From Hetaerina americana (taxonomy: Eukaryota > Arthropoda > Insecta > Odonata > Calopterygidae), in the NCBI GenBank assembly GCA_022747635.1, contig JAKTNV010000005.1, positions 39,707,738 to 39,771,737 of the forward strand: DNA of 64,000 nucleotides, written 5' to 3'. This document shows, in pieces, positions 21,736 to 33,767 of this stretch. The translations under genes and the position numbers were made by a program. The notes under the pieces are model-generated. The model was not told where the DNA came from and made no database searches. It was given only the letters and a program-made list of their open reading frames with translations. How positions within the stretch are numbered: the first letter of the stretch is position 1; the number at the start of each line of letters is the position of its first letter.

Positions 21736-24700
21736 TTTAGACTCTTGGAGGGAAAATAGGCAGGTTGGAAAGAAGGTGGCAAATTGCCAAACGATTTCTC
21801 GCAAAATTCACACTACCCATCAACCCTGCATACTATTCGAGTACCTAAGAGTAAAATATGGTCGATATAGAAAAAAATTCCGATTTATTACCCATAAATG
21901 TTTTAAAGCCATCGTTTTACTCAAGAGGTAAATCGCAAAAAAATGCCGATACATCGTCAGTGTTCAAGTACAATAAAGAGATCTATCGATGCCGACTGAA
22001 ACTGCGCAGTGTGGATTGATATCGGTATATTTTATTTATTAATACATTTAAAGATGATTCTGGTTAAAGGCTGAGGATCTCATCAAGTCAATTGTATCAA
22101 CTTTCTTAACTTTTAATAGCGATATGAACTCCTAGCAATCGAAAAGCAATGTGATATAATTACTAATTTTACATGCAACCGGAAGTGTATTCTACTCAAT
22201 ATATTTTCTGTACTTTTTCACACCGCCAATAAGTTGGATTGAAAATTTTCATCCGTGATTATTTTGCGCATAGGGGAAAAATATGCGTCTTCGAACAGTG
22301 TGGGGTGTCGTATATTAATCGGGTAAAAAATAGTTCCGTAAGAATGCATGGTAATTTGCGTGGAGAAACGTAAAAATGGTACGACATTTTACAATCGTCA
22401 ATGTGTCGGTACGTTAAGCTATTTTAAAATATTACCCGAAGAAATAATCTTTTATGAAAGGAGAGAAATAATATTTACCTTATTCTCATGCTTTATTTTA
22501 TCCTTGATATGCATACTCAAAATCTCCCATTAAAGGCAGTATTAATCGACATTTTCAGGGGTCGCTACAAGCCTAAATTTTTCAACTGGAGTCTCGGAAG
22601 TGTTAAATTTTAATTACGGCGAAAATTTAATTGGTACAAATTCTTTGAGAGTAATATACATTTCAGAATGAAAGACCCCAGTCGGCCCATCGAGTATAAT
22701 TACGCGCATCAGTTGAGATGGAAAATGTGTGGGCTGCTTTGGACTGTTGCTATGAAACATGGGGCTTCAGACTTGGCAACATGGTATGAGCAAGAAGAAG
22801 AAGCGAATGGTAAGAGTGAGAGAGAGAGAGAGCCATGACCACATTACTACTGCCCCATTATCGAGAGTGGATCATATCAGTTTTGATTGTCAAGTCGCCC
22901 AAGTTTGATTGCTTGAGACAGCGCATAGGATGAAGGTTGGCATTCGTAAGCAGGATTGACTGACATTAGATTATATGGAACAAGAAGGAATTTTTGACCC
23001 ATTATCATTTCTCCTTGACTGGACACACTGAGAGTCAATTTCATTTCTAACATAACCCTAAATGAATGAGGAGGAAAGAAATCATTGGAAAGGGATTTAT
23101 TAACGTTGATAATGATATTTTCAGTTGAATATCGCACTATATTAATTATGAGGATTAATAAAATAAGATTCTCCAAGTCTAAGAACTCATCCAAAGTGAA
23201 AAATATTTCAGTAATGAATAATGGAAATACGAATTCAAAATAATGTATACATTAGAATTACGGTACGTAACTTAGTATTATTACAATTATAGTGAAAAAT
23301 CGGGTAACTGTATTCTATGTGTATCTACCTATTATTACACTTATTTCCAATGAGATAACCTCTAGATGAAAAGAGAAAAACACGAAAGAGGACAATTTCA
23401 TTTAGTTGAGAAGGATAATCGAACAGTGTATGAAAGAGTAAACTGCATAGTGTCAGTTAATGAAACTGTTGAATTACGCTTCAGAACGAATTAAAGTTCC
23501 ACCATCACATGTTAGACCACTTAGCATCTTCTTCAAGGAAGTAAATTGGAGATGAGGTCAAAGAAGCTGGGCATCACGACGGACTCTTTGAACCCGTACC
23601 CAAATTGATACACAGCTATAAAACCTTAGCAATAAAAGAATTTAAGACACGACATGAGTAGGGGTACAAATAAATTTTGTATACATTTTGCAAGTTGCAC
23701 GAATCAGACTCAGAGTCAAATATCCTTAGGAATTTCCTTCTATAAAAAACTTGCCCTGGCGGGAAGGATCCGTTTCCCACACGAGAAAATATCCCGCCAG
23801 CCGTGGGAAGGAGATTAAAAAAAAATCTCTTAACACAGTTAGGCCACAGTTCAGTCACGACTACATGCACCTTTTAAGCCTGGAGGCGAAAATATACGGG
23901 CCCTATAGAGAACAAAAAATAAAAAGAGTGAGGTAGGTAGCCGATGGAGGAGCTACGGAAAATTGACGCCACTTTAGCGCTTGTACAGAAAATAATGGAA
24001 TGTCGAGATTGCTTGAGAATTCACACATTTTAAAACCCTAAATAAGTATTCATCTTCACACGAGCGGACGCTCAACGACCAACTTCGTGACGTGTTTGAT
24101 CTCTTGCAGCTAGGAAAACTCAGTGAGAGAACTCTCTAACGTCTATTATGTAAATGTTGAATCGACTAATTAATGGCTCACACAATAACGTATTCACACG
24201 GCATGTTCACATAGGTTTCATGGGCAAACAAAGAATTTCGGTTGAAGTCAAACCGTAAAAACGCAACTGTCGGGGTGATGAGATGATTTCTTAAATAATT
24301 TAACATCGAGGGAATGTTTCGAAAAATATCTCATCTACAGGAATGAATTTTAACACATGAAATGTTTCATTTGTCGACGTTAATCACTACTAATTCAGCC
24401 GTAAGAAGCATCGAATGAACTATACTCAACCAAAAAAATCAAAGGGAAAATCCTTATGTATGCCTATCACGGCGAAGACGAGAAATAGACATGATGCAAA
24501 TAAAAGTTGTGTTGTGTAAACTCTTGACAAGAGCGTATATTTGCATGTTCAGGTTTGCTAAATCTAATTTTGAATTCCCTTAATTACCTACTCGTAAAAA
24601 TTGACGGCACTCTCCACTTTAAATTCTCTACATTAAAAGCATCATTATAGTATGTCAAATCTCCTCCCTCCGCCGGATAAAGGTTTTATTCTTCTTAACA

Positions 24701-25228
24701 ATAACGTCTATCTAATGTAAGCTATGAAAGTTGTTACAAACATAAATTATTATAATTCATCTGTAAAAAAGTAAGAGCCAGATAACAGAATAATGAAGTG
24801 ACTTCCAGCCATAATTATATATTTTTCTGTTGAATACAAATATCATTCTTTTGGATTAGTCTCAATTTTTAATTAGCTATTTACCAAACGGCAAGAATAC
24901 ATTTTACATAAAAGGTGGACTTTTTTGCAGAGACTCCTTACTTAATACCACCCAATAATATTATGGATGTGATATCCCGCGATTTCTAGTATGATTTATT
25001 CTAAATCTGAATTTGCAAACCCACGAGCAATAAACTAAACACGCACTAATGGCCTGTGATTTCCACTAAGCCCAAAATTACATGATAACTTTAACGTTTG
25101 CAAAATATTAGCAAAACCTAAATATCAGCGGATGAATCTCCGAAATAAATTTTAGGACTAAGGATAGTGTAAGATATGCTGATAATGGACACACGAGTTT
25201 GCGGATGGCGAACAAATACACTAATATA
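21736..25228. other. Long AT-rich stretch, nothing recognised
   Basis: About 3.5 kb without a recognised gene, RNA or repeat family. A short (GA)n lies at about 22818-22832. It is probably intergenic or intronic DNA. Confidence 0.45.
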
Positions 25229-25980
25229 CGAGGGTCATCCGGAAAGTAGTACCCGTTCGTGAAATAAAGACACAAAAGTAAATATTAACAAACATAAAAA
25301 ATTTTATTTGAAAGAGGATACTTTAAACTACTTCTCAACATAATCTCCAAGCAAATTAAGGCATTTGTCATAACGTGTGACAAGTTTCTGTATTCCTGCT
25401 GCATAGTCCTTCGCCGCCAGCTCATTGAGATACGCGAGGGACCCATCTTGCACAAATTTTTGCATAATGCAGATGGTGTTTAACAATTTCATGAACAATT
25501 GTTCGAGAAACATTGGGAAAATGCTCACAGATGTCATCAATTGTGACGCGCCGATCGTTCCTCACGAATTCGTCAACTGAGCTCACCAGTTGGTCTGTAA
25601 TGACAGACGGTCTCCCCGAACGCTCATCGTCGTGTGTGTTCCCCCTCCCCATGTTGAAGTTGCGACACCACCGCCGAACAGACGACTCGTCCATTACATT
25701 GTCTCCATACACCTCCTTTAATTGGCGATGAATATCACATGGGCGAACGTTTCTTGCATTGAGGAATTTAATCACTGCCCTCACTTCACAACTGGCGGCG
25801 TTCTCAATTTTTTTAAACATTGTAAACAATCACAGAAACAACACAGGCAATGCTAGCGTCACGCAACTTGGCTCAGAGAAGGCAGACAAGCCACTGAAGC
25901 TATCTGACCTCGTCCAGCGGCTACTCGCGTCGTCAGCACTTCATGCGGCACGAACGGGTACTACTTTCCGGATGACCCTC
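25229..25980 (-). mobile_element. Internally deleted mariner family B, copy A
   Basis: A 752-bp non-autonomous mariner. The ends are GAGGGTCATCCGGAAAGTAG and its reverse complement, with inverted repeats of about 32 bp. A TA lies on each side (25227-25228 and 25981-25982); the last base of the right end has been lost compared with copy B. Inside are the N-terminal DNA-binding half of a transposase and a piece of its C-terminus, joined across a missing catalytic core. Almost identical to 40307-41059 in the opposite orientation. Confidence 0.95.
25422..25820 (-). CDS. Mariner transposase DNA-binding domain only (deletion derivative, copy A)
   Basis: An uninterrupted 132-residue frame from the ATG at 25820. 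It comprises the two helix-turn-helix regions of a mariner transposase (first up to about residue 55, with SSVRRWCRNFNMGRGNTHDD; GRPS near 69; second up to about residue 120) and stops just after the WVPR linker motif. The catalytic aspartates are absent. After the stop, another frame (25328-25438) still encodes the normal mariner C-terminal end (residues like LVTRYDKCLNLLGDYVEK), showing that the middle was deleted. The product could still bind the transposon ends but cannot cut. Whether it is expressed is unknown. Confidence 0.85.
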   Translation of the reverse strand: MFKKIENAASCEVRAVIKFLNARNVRPCDIHRQLKEVYGDNVMDESSVRRWCRNFNMGRGNTHDDERSGRPSVITDQLVSSVDEFVRNDRRVTIDDICEHFPNVSRTIVHEIVKHHLHYAKICARWVPRVSQ

Positions 25981-25982
25981 TA

Positions 25983-26320
25983 GATTTTTTTAAATTATTA
26001 ACTGCAAAGAAATAAAATGAAAATCGCAGGAGACATCACTTATAATAAAAATTATCTAAAATATGCATAAAAAATATCTCCATCCCAAGTTTAGATCGAA
26101 TTATGGAATAAATTTTGCGAATTACGGCTGCATTTCAAAGGCTAATGGATCTGGATAAGGGGCAAGTTAGCGGATTCGGTTGGTGGCCCTGCGGATTTGG
26201 AGCGGAAGGGGATGCTATTTTGATCATCCGAGAACGGGGCTCTAGTTATTGCGAGTAGTTCTGGCGCATTGGGCGCAACGTGTTAGGCATCACCTGCCAC
26301 AGAACCGGAAGATGGGAATC
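25983..26320. other. Unassigned sequence
   Basis: Nothing recognised. Confidence 0.4.
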
Positions 26321-26565
26321 ACGGCAGTAATCAACCCGTAAGTTTGGTGTGATAAGCGGGGGCAGTGCTCACATCGTAATAAGTCCTACGGCAAGTGAGG
26401 TTGAAGCGTCAGAGTGGAAGGTGCTAGTTCCTTTCCCCGTGCCATCTGTGGTTTCCCAGGAAGATGACTCCCAGGGAGTAACACGGGGGGGGGGGGTTAG
26501 GAGCGGCCACGGGCATCACCCCAGTACGAACTTTGGAGTAGCCGAACGCTCTACCAACTTCAATA
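26321..26565 (-). mobile_element. SINE1, nearly full copy
   Basis: On the minus strand it starts with an A-box-like TTGGTAGAGCGTTCGGCTAC near 26538-26557, passes through a degenerate B-box region replaced by a run of G (plus strand, near 26487), continues with CTGGGAAACCACAG and GGGGAAAGGAACTAG in the body, and ends CTTACGGGTTGATTACTG near 26325. It is diverged but clearly the same family as 60184-60420. Confidence 0.75.
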
Positions 26566-26720
26566 CGAAGCTTTTAAATTAAGGGACATATAAATGATAA
26601 CAGGGATACCTCCCTTAAGCTAACCGGGAATAAATAAATCAACCTCACTGTCGACTGTGAAAGAAGCCGAAAAATAAAGACTAAGAAATTAACATATGAC
26701 TTCATTTTACTCGGGATATA
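26566..26720. other. Unassigned spacer between two SINE1 copies
   Basis: Short AT-rich sequence. Nothing recognised. Confidence 0.4.
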
Positions 26721-26828
26721 GGATCCTAACCCCTATCAAGACGCTTGAATGGCGCACGCTGTTCAAGTACAAGGTCACCTCGATCCTCAGCTATCAAACC
26801 AACAATCGGGTTGATTACTGTGGTTACA
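26721..26828 (+). mobile_element. SINE1 fragment (3' end)
   Basis: The end CTATCAAACCAACAATCGGG then TTGATTACTGTGG matches the SINE1 3' end, and the preceding 90 bases align loosely with its body (CTAACCCCTATCAAGACG for CTGCCCCCTACCCTGATG). The 5' part is absent. Confidence 0.6.
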
Positions 26829-28129
26829 CGTGTATATATAAGACCCCATCAATGGCTCTCAGCTGAAATATGACCATTCATATGACTATGGAACATTTTT
26901 GTGCACCGTGTTTCCGTTTCAGAAAAAAGTAAGCATAAATATTTGAGAGACAGAGAGATTGGTCGGGGGAGGAAACGACTTTGTATTTTTGGTAATAGGC
27001 ACCCACAATCCGTGTTTCACCCCTTTACCACCGACCCCTCTCTCTCTTCAGCAAACACACACCCGTAATGAGAAAATGTAAAAAGGGCGACACCCTTTGT
27101 TATTCCCCCTCTACACCGTTAAGAGACAACATTGGAGGGGAATACGTATCGGAATGAGTTATTCAGTTTTTGCTTTCGCGAGTTCATTTTTCCGACACTG
27201 TTTTTGTAGATATGTTTCCCTTTCGTGTCGATCTTATAGTCTATGAAAGGAAGACAATATTGAAATAAAATTAAGGGTAATAAACAAGAGGAAGTATTCT
27301 GTCAATTTGGAAGTAGTATCCGCTTGGCAAGAAAAAACCGCAAAGAATGAATAATTTTTATCCGAAGATACAATTTCAAAAGGTATATTATATCATCATA
27401 TACCAGAAGCCTTTTCAATGAGTTAATTATTTTATGCACGTATTTGACACAGACGAGAGTCACACCAGAAAAGAGAGGATTAAAAGCACCGTAACTGTAG
27501 TATTACCGAAGAATCATCAAGATAAAAGTGACAAGAGTGGGTGGCCAATGTTGCCTGCTATAAATCTATTTAAATCGTTACAATAAATGCAGAGAAAACT
27601 GATTGTTTCTGCACTCCATGGATATTATTCTCCTAAGTTTTGGATATTTTTCTTCAGAGAGGTACGAGGCATTTAATAAGAAGTTATGGAGATGTATAAG
27701 GAAAACTCACAAGAAAAGAAAAAATAATAGGAAACATTTTGAGGCAGGAAAATTATTGAAGAAAAGGAATTATTCAAAGAAAGATGAAAAGGGAATGCTG
27801 GATGACTTCCAGGTATCAAGTAATAGAAGGAAAAAAATGAATAAGATCATGAGGGAAGGAATGGTCTTGTTGGGTATATGGATAATTTTCCTACTGAGAC
27901 GCTTACGTTTCTTCCCTCCATGTGTAGAGGATCAGGGTAATAAGTCGACCGTGCCATCCCTCAGTAGCAACGCATAAAAAATTACCACCAGTTTAGAAAA
28001 AACTAGTACCCTAAAAATCTATTTTCACCGTTATTATTCGAGTTTTCTCAATTATTCGAGTCTCTATCAGATCGCTTCCATGACCCTATGTCTAAAATTG
28101 TGATATCTTCTCTTGGAATCAAACGCCAA
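26829..28129. other. AT-rich sequence, nothing recognised
   Basis: A 124-codon open frame at 27603-27977 is very rich in Lys and Arg because the DNA is A-rich. It shows no domain, and I do not call it a gene. Confidence 0.4.
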
Positions 28130-28735
28130 TTTAAAGAAATCAGACCAAAATAATCGCCAGGCCCAGAAGTAGCTGCTAATTTGGATCTGATATTTACCAA
28201 TACCTAAATGATCGCACAGTAACTAAGGAATGGGAAGTAGCCGATGTTACGCGCATATTTTAAAAGGGGATAGAGAAGACCCTGGCAATTACCGACCCAT
28301 CTCCCTCACATCCATCTCACGTGAAATCTTCGAGCATACAGTTATTAATTCAAACATGGAGTTCCCTATTCCCAGATTTTACCGATAAAAAACGAAAACG
28401 GCATCCTTAAGGTTATACCTTGCGAGACGCAGCTGGAATTTATCGTCCATGGTATTTTTGTCTAGAGCGAAAAAAATGCTCAAGTCAACGCTATATTTCT
28501 AGATTTTCGAAAGCTACTCGACAAAGTTCCTCATAGGAAGTTGCTCCTAAAGTAGGGAAGCTACGGGATAGATAAGTGCGTAATAGGCTGAATTCATAAA
28601 TTTTTAGTCGGCTGCGAACAAAAGGTCGTTATAAATGGCATATCATCCGATACAGTAAGCGTCTCATCGGGTGACTCACAAAGGAGCGTAATCGTTCCGC
28701 TTTTTGTTCTTTGCTATGCGAGGATGCTTAAGACA
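28130..28735 (+). pseudogene. Decayed CR1-type LINE reverse transcriptase fragment
   Basis: Read with frame changes, the plus strand gives a run of CR1/Jockey-like reverse transcriptase motifs in the right order. TKEWEVADVT and FKRG then REDPGNYRPISLTSI lie near 28225-28320, an IFEH motif near 28328, a QLEFIVHGIF-like block near 28430, AIFLDFRKLLDKVPHRKLLL near 28490-28550 and a degraded VSSG-QRSVI-PL block near 28665-28710. Stops and frameshifts interrupt it throughout, and the YADD region is not recognisable. It is an old relic and a different clade from the RTE LINE at 2445-5816. Confidence 0.85.
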
Positions 28736-31270
28736 CATTAAAAGCCTCGAGTTACTATGGTAGATCGGATCACATGCGTAAAATCAGAGAGATAGATAGT
28801 AGACCGGATATATTAAATATCTTTTTTTCCTCGCATATTAGTGATAAAATAAGATATGAGCATGATATGGCACGAAGAGGATGTATAGCATTGGTAGTGT
28901 ATATGTTTTGTGTACATGTATATCCTACATGGATTTTAAGTTGACCCATTTTTATAACATTGAGCCCGAATGATTTGAATGCCCCCTGCAATTGAATAAT
29001 CATGTTATTGAATATGTTTGCATATAAGTAGCTTCTTTCGTGTTGAATAATTTTGTTCAAGTGCATGATCAAAATAATATCTGCATAGAGATTTAATGGC
29101 TGGGAATGCATGACCGGTGGCGGCGTTCTGCGGGGTATTATATAGTATAGCTGTAGATGTAATTTCCCGCCCTTCGCCCTCTCCCTCTCCAATTGCCTCA
29201 AGGGATCTGCGAAATCACTGAAGGTATCTCAATCTGGCAACAAAATATGAGCTGCTAAGTGGTAAGAGTGGAACGCGAGGTGTTCGGGAGCTGATCACCT
29301 CACGACTGGATTCCGAGGGCGCATGAACCGCCTTCTTGAACGCAGTATAGCCACGGTATTTTCATTTGTATTTAAACAACGGGAGGAAAAAGATTATTAC
29401 TAAAGCCATATTTCCTACACTTTTTTTCAAAATCAGATCGTTGGCGTGGAATGAAGATCTACAGTCTCATTGGCATTGCTATTTTTTGAGCGTAAAAACA
29501 TATTTTTCAGTTATTATTCAAGCAAAGTTTTTGATGCTGACGAAATGATTTCCTCTGTCGAGTGTTTCTTAAGGTATAGTTGCTTGAAAAGTGGCGGCGG
29601 CGAATGTGATCTCGTATCGTTATCCTCGTCTACCTGCACTCCTGTATCAATAGTCAGAGATGAAAGATTAAGATAGTAATGGATGAAGTTTCACCATGAT
29701 GAATCTACTACAGCCACTTACTGCAGTTTTCATGATTTTTTAGATACGTGATGTTTTATATAATATTTTTGATGACTTGGGAAATGCTGAAATTCATACT
29801 TCAAGAGAAGTTAAATATTTATCCACGGGTGTTAAAGAATTAGTATTTTATAACCACTATTCACAAGCTAACAAACTAGCTATATGTTCAAATATGCACC
29901 AAAATATTTCATAGAGTTGCATTTGATATACAAGGTGCATATTTAAGCCTAAGTTAACGCGAACCATTCTTTCCTTTGAGAATTAAATTCCCAAGTGTCC
30001 AAATATAATTCATTCCAATCTGAACTCAATGTTTTGACAAGTTAAAAATAAGGAAGTCCCAGAGTGTTGAAAAGGGAGAATTTCTCCTTTGAATATCACA
30101 AGGAAGGAGAATTAGGGATGTATTCGACCGAGCGTCAGGGTACGAATCTTCTTGGCTGTCTCGTCTTTTATTCGCGTGTGCGATTTTCCCGGGCTGGTCT
30201 CGAGTGATTTTTTCATCCGGTCATCTACCCCATCCCTCCCTCTTCCCTCCCCCCTCACATTTGACGACTGCGGGCACGAAACCTTCATCTTACCACTCAC
30301 TCCCTTTGCAATCAGCAGAAACACGAGGACAACAGTTCTGTGGAGATACGGATGTCGGTCGGTCGGGTTACTGCGAGCGAAGAAGGAACCCTCTCATTCT
30401 TCGATGGAAAAACGCAGAGATAGAGAGAAATAAAATGAAGGAATATAAACACCAAGTAAACGACAGAAATCGCTTTCAAATTTTGCAGCCGGAGAAGGTG
30501 AAGGTATAAGGTAAGAAGAGAACGTGGGAGTTGCGGAGAGCAGGGGAAGAATGAAAAATACATAAGCAAATGAAGTCAGATAGTGACAAATGCAGACGCA
30601 CGTCATTTCGGAAAACATCGCAGGAGAGTGTCAGAGATGAGCATTCAATTCTACCATCGGCATATAGTTTTTTCCCCACATTAATACACTCGCTCTATGC
30701 TAATTACTTTTCTTTCGGTATTTAATTTTGATCTCTTCTTTGAAAATCCAAAATCATATCCAAAAATATGTGGCTGTCAAAAAGGAACAACAAGATGAAA
30801 CGACATTCGTGCGGTGGGAGTAATTCTAAATGTACTATTGGCATGGGCCATTGAAAAATTACACTGGGGGGAATGGAGACCCTCTAAATATAGTGATGGG
30901 TTGGTAGCTGAAGAGAGTAGAACGGACAGATGAGCAAGAAACGAGGACTTCTATAGAAGGGTGGAAGACGGGAAGGGCAGTGTTGAAGAAATATGCGGAA
31001 GAGAAATCAGATGAGCGGCAACGCATATAGGAGACCAAAAAGAGGGTTTATATTCTATCTAATCTTGGATAAATTATTCCCATGACATCTTCACTAAGAC
31101 GAAGTTTCTGATATATGTCGATAGAGAATACTATTCTGGTATCGAGTCGCATATTGTGCAATATGAACTTGGCGATGAATTTCTCAAAGTTGCTTTCAAG
31201 ACCATTCTGTCAGAGCAGGAAAATAGAGTAACGAGTTCGAATTGGTTCTGTGCTAAAATCTGAACCATAT
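28736..31270. other. Unassigned sequence
   Basis: No gene recognised. A pyrimidine-rich stretch lies at about 30190-30310. Open frames here (for example 28770-29201) have no known domain. Confidence 0.4.
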
Positions 31271-31660
31271 TTCTGAAATATACTTTACCTAACGTTTTCG
31301 TTTCGATTACGGTCTTCAACATTCCACTGCCTTCCCATATTCCTACGTTCCACTTCTTCAACCTTGTCCTGATTTCCTTCAGCAACTACCACTCTTCGCC
31401 AACCATATTTAAAAATTCAGTGTTTGTTTTCTTGCTTGCCTAACGAATTCTCCCAATTCTTCTCCACAACCACATCTCAAAAATCCACCAATTGATGCTG
31501 ATCCTTAGACTGATCCTTGTCTCAGAGACCAGGTTTCAAATTTAGACACTGATACGCTTCACATTAAATTTCTTGATCAATCCTTTCTTTAACTCTACAC
31601 TTAGCGTAGCTTCATCAAATCTCTGCTTCGGGTAAATGCCTTTCTTTCACCGAAGCACTT
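31271..31660 (-). pseudogene. Decayed C-terminal fragment of an RTE-type LINE
   Basis: The minus strand encodes GSGMLKTVIETKTLGK near 31310, which matches GSGMLKTVIEGRMLGK in the LINE protein at 2550-5522. Upstream (towards 31640), the nucleotide sequence still resembles the good copy's region for the AFEMWVWRRM block, with stops. The 3' UTR is not recognisable. An old, truncated copy. Confidence 0.8.
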
Positions 31661-33400
31661 CTCCAAATATCCACCCACCTATGCTCATTTTAATTACATA
31701 TTTAACCAAACTTTAATCATTGCCGGGATTAGGGGTTTCTTGAGGTTTTTTTTGGAAACATTATTTTAATATGGCCGTGCGGTTCCGGGTCAAGCTATAA
31801 GATACCCGCCTTTGTATTCCGAGAATTCCCTTCTGTTCGTCCAAAAACTCTTCTCACATCATTTCCGATGGTGGGGGGTAGATCTAATAAATAAAATACA
31901 TCAGATGAACAACAGGTAAAACACGCAAGGAAGTAGAACGCGAAAAATCATCTAAAGATCACAGTTGAAATGAGAGGGGACGATGCGCACACAAGCGTAG
32001 AACGGAGAGAAAAGACCATGTAGAGGGCTATGCGGAAAAGTTAAACCAAATGAAACGAGAACGGGCAATTTTGAAGCTTGGACTCGACGGATTTGTTTGG
32101 ATCACAATGGAAGGGGAAATATAGGGAAAGGTCTTGAAATGGTTGGTCTTACGTAAGCCGGAAGAGCAACCAGGCCGTAAGAGCATTAAACATTGGATAG
32201 GAAAGAATGGAGAGTTTCAGAGAGATAATCTTCGGAACAAAGGGTTAATGATATTATTTTTTAAATATTAGAATAGCATGGAGGGTTAAAACCGACCGAT
32301 GAATTCTGGAGTTCTTTAGGAGGGATCTCGGGGTTCATTTTAAATGAATTTCTGAAATATCCTTATGCGAAGGAACCTACTTTTAACATTCGTTGCTTCG
32401 GATGTATGTGAGTATGATTCCGAGTAAGAAATGGTAACCACTCAAAACAGCCTGCACTTCAACGAATGGTGGTAGTAACACAATTCAATGAGTAAATATG
32501 CATTAAAGATTGAATATTTACATACATTGCCACTGAAGATTTTCGAAATGAACATTATTCCTAAGAAATACCCGGAGTTTATGAAATAAAATATATAGGT
32601 TTTTCTACAGATGGTGATATTCAAGTTGTGTTGTTACAGTGTCAAAACGCTCGAAAGGGAGATTTATTGCTATTGAGTAGAACCGTAAATAAGTAACATT
32701 TTCTTTGATTGAACGAACAATGGTGGCACGGATCTGTAAAATTCAGTATAAGATGTCATAGTATGCCCAACCACATATAAAAATGGCACCAAAAGGAACT
32801 TCTTTAACTCTTTCGTTCAGATGTGCATTAAATGAGAATTTAAAATAAAATCTAATGATCAAATATCATAAGTATAAATATGAAGCTCAGTGCTTCTAAT
32901 TTGTTCAAAAGAAAATATGATTTCGGCAAGTAATAAGAATAGCTGACTCCATCTACGCCATTACCACATTTGACACAGTAATTGCAGTTTCTTCTCTCTT
33001 CATTTCAGTTATCTTTCCGAAATTAATTACGAAAAAATGCCTTTTTTTAGATATCCCTAAATACATAAGCGTCTACCCGCGTGCGTGAGAGACATAAGGC
33101 AAACGATTTGGTATGATATTAAATAATTTTGTTCATACGAAATTCTGCCCTCAACATTTTATCAAACATTTCTACCGTTACGTACATTAACATCTGAGAA
33201 CTAAGGTAGACTGCATAGCATGATAAGAATAAGGTGGTAATGATGGAGGCTCATTGGCTGACTGTTCCAAATTGAACCGACTGGTGGAGGAGGAGTTTCA
33301 CAACGGGAGGGAACTGAAATCGCGGAGAGCTTGAAACAATGACTACGCATTCAGGAGCCCATGAACACAGAGCGTCACATCACGCTGGTCATGCCCGGCA
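31661..33400. other. AT-rich sequence, nothing recognised
   Basis: No gene, RNA or repeat family recognised. Confidence 0.4.
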
Positions 33401-33407
33401 AACTCCC

Positions 33408-33445
33408 ACCATAAAAGAGCTTCCGGTTCAACTTCGGAACACTCT
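33408..33445 (+). promoter_or_regulatory. Possible TATA-type core promoter
   Basis: CCATAAAAGAG at 33409-33419 resembles an arthropod TATA box. An initiator-like TTCAACTT follows at 33426-33433, a little closer than the usual 30 bases; start sites around 33440 would also fit. The only support is the nearby short ORF. This is a weak call. Confidence 0.2.
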
Positions 33446-33485
33446 CGCGAGGTAGGCGCAAGACGAAAGGATCCCACATCACATT

Positions 33486-33620
33486 ATGGTGCGCAAATAC
33501 AAGGGGCCGGTGCTCGCTCGAGGGTCTTCAGGTGAATGCATATTCGCTCAACGTCCAACAGGCCAGGCCGGGAAGATTGCCTACACACGCATCAAGGAGG
33601 GCACCAATGAGAACATGTAA
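33486..33620 (+). CDS. Possible small ORF of 44 codons, unknown
   Basis: An ATG at 33486, about 45-60 bases after the possible start site, opens a 44-codon frame ending at TAA (33618-33620). It begins MVRKYKGPVLARG and is basic and of mixed composition, unlike the low-complexity frames nearby. After two stops the same frame reopens from 33639 to 33767, which could mean a decayed longer gene. A donor-like CAGGTGAAT inside the ORF (near 33529) would allow a spliced first exon instead. I do not recognise the protein, and chance cannot be excluded. Confidence 0.2.
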   Translation: MVRKYKGPVLARGSSGECIFAQRPTGQAGKIAYTRIKEGTNENM

Positions 33621-33767
33621 AGCGAGATTCGAATTTAAGGGCGAGGGCACAAAGAGAATACCATTGATAGCAACGCAGTAGCATTGGAGCGCAAGGTGGG
33701 ACGAACGTGGGCCTTCGACCGGACACCAGTCGTAAATTTTGAATGTCAATGTCACTTGATCGAATGA

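Noticed and set aside
27603..27977. 124-codon Lys/Arg-rich frame
   Set aside because: Caused by A-rich DNA; no domain, no convincing signals around it.
28770..29201. 143-codon minus-strand frame
   Set aside because: No domain or start context, and adjacent to but unrelated to the CR1 relic.
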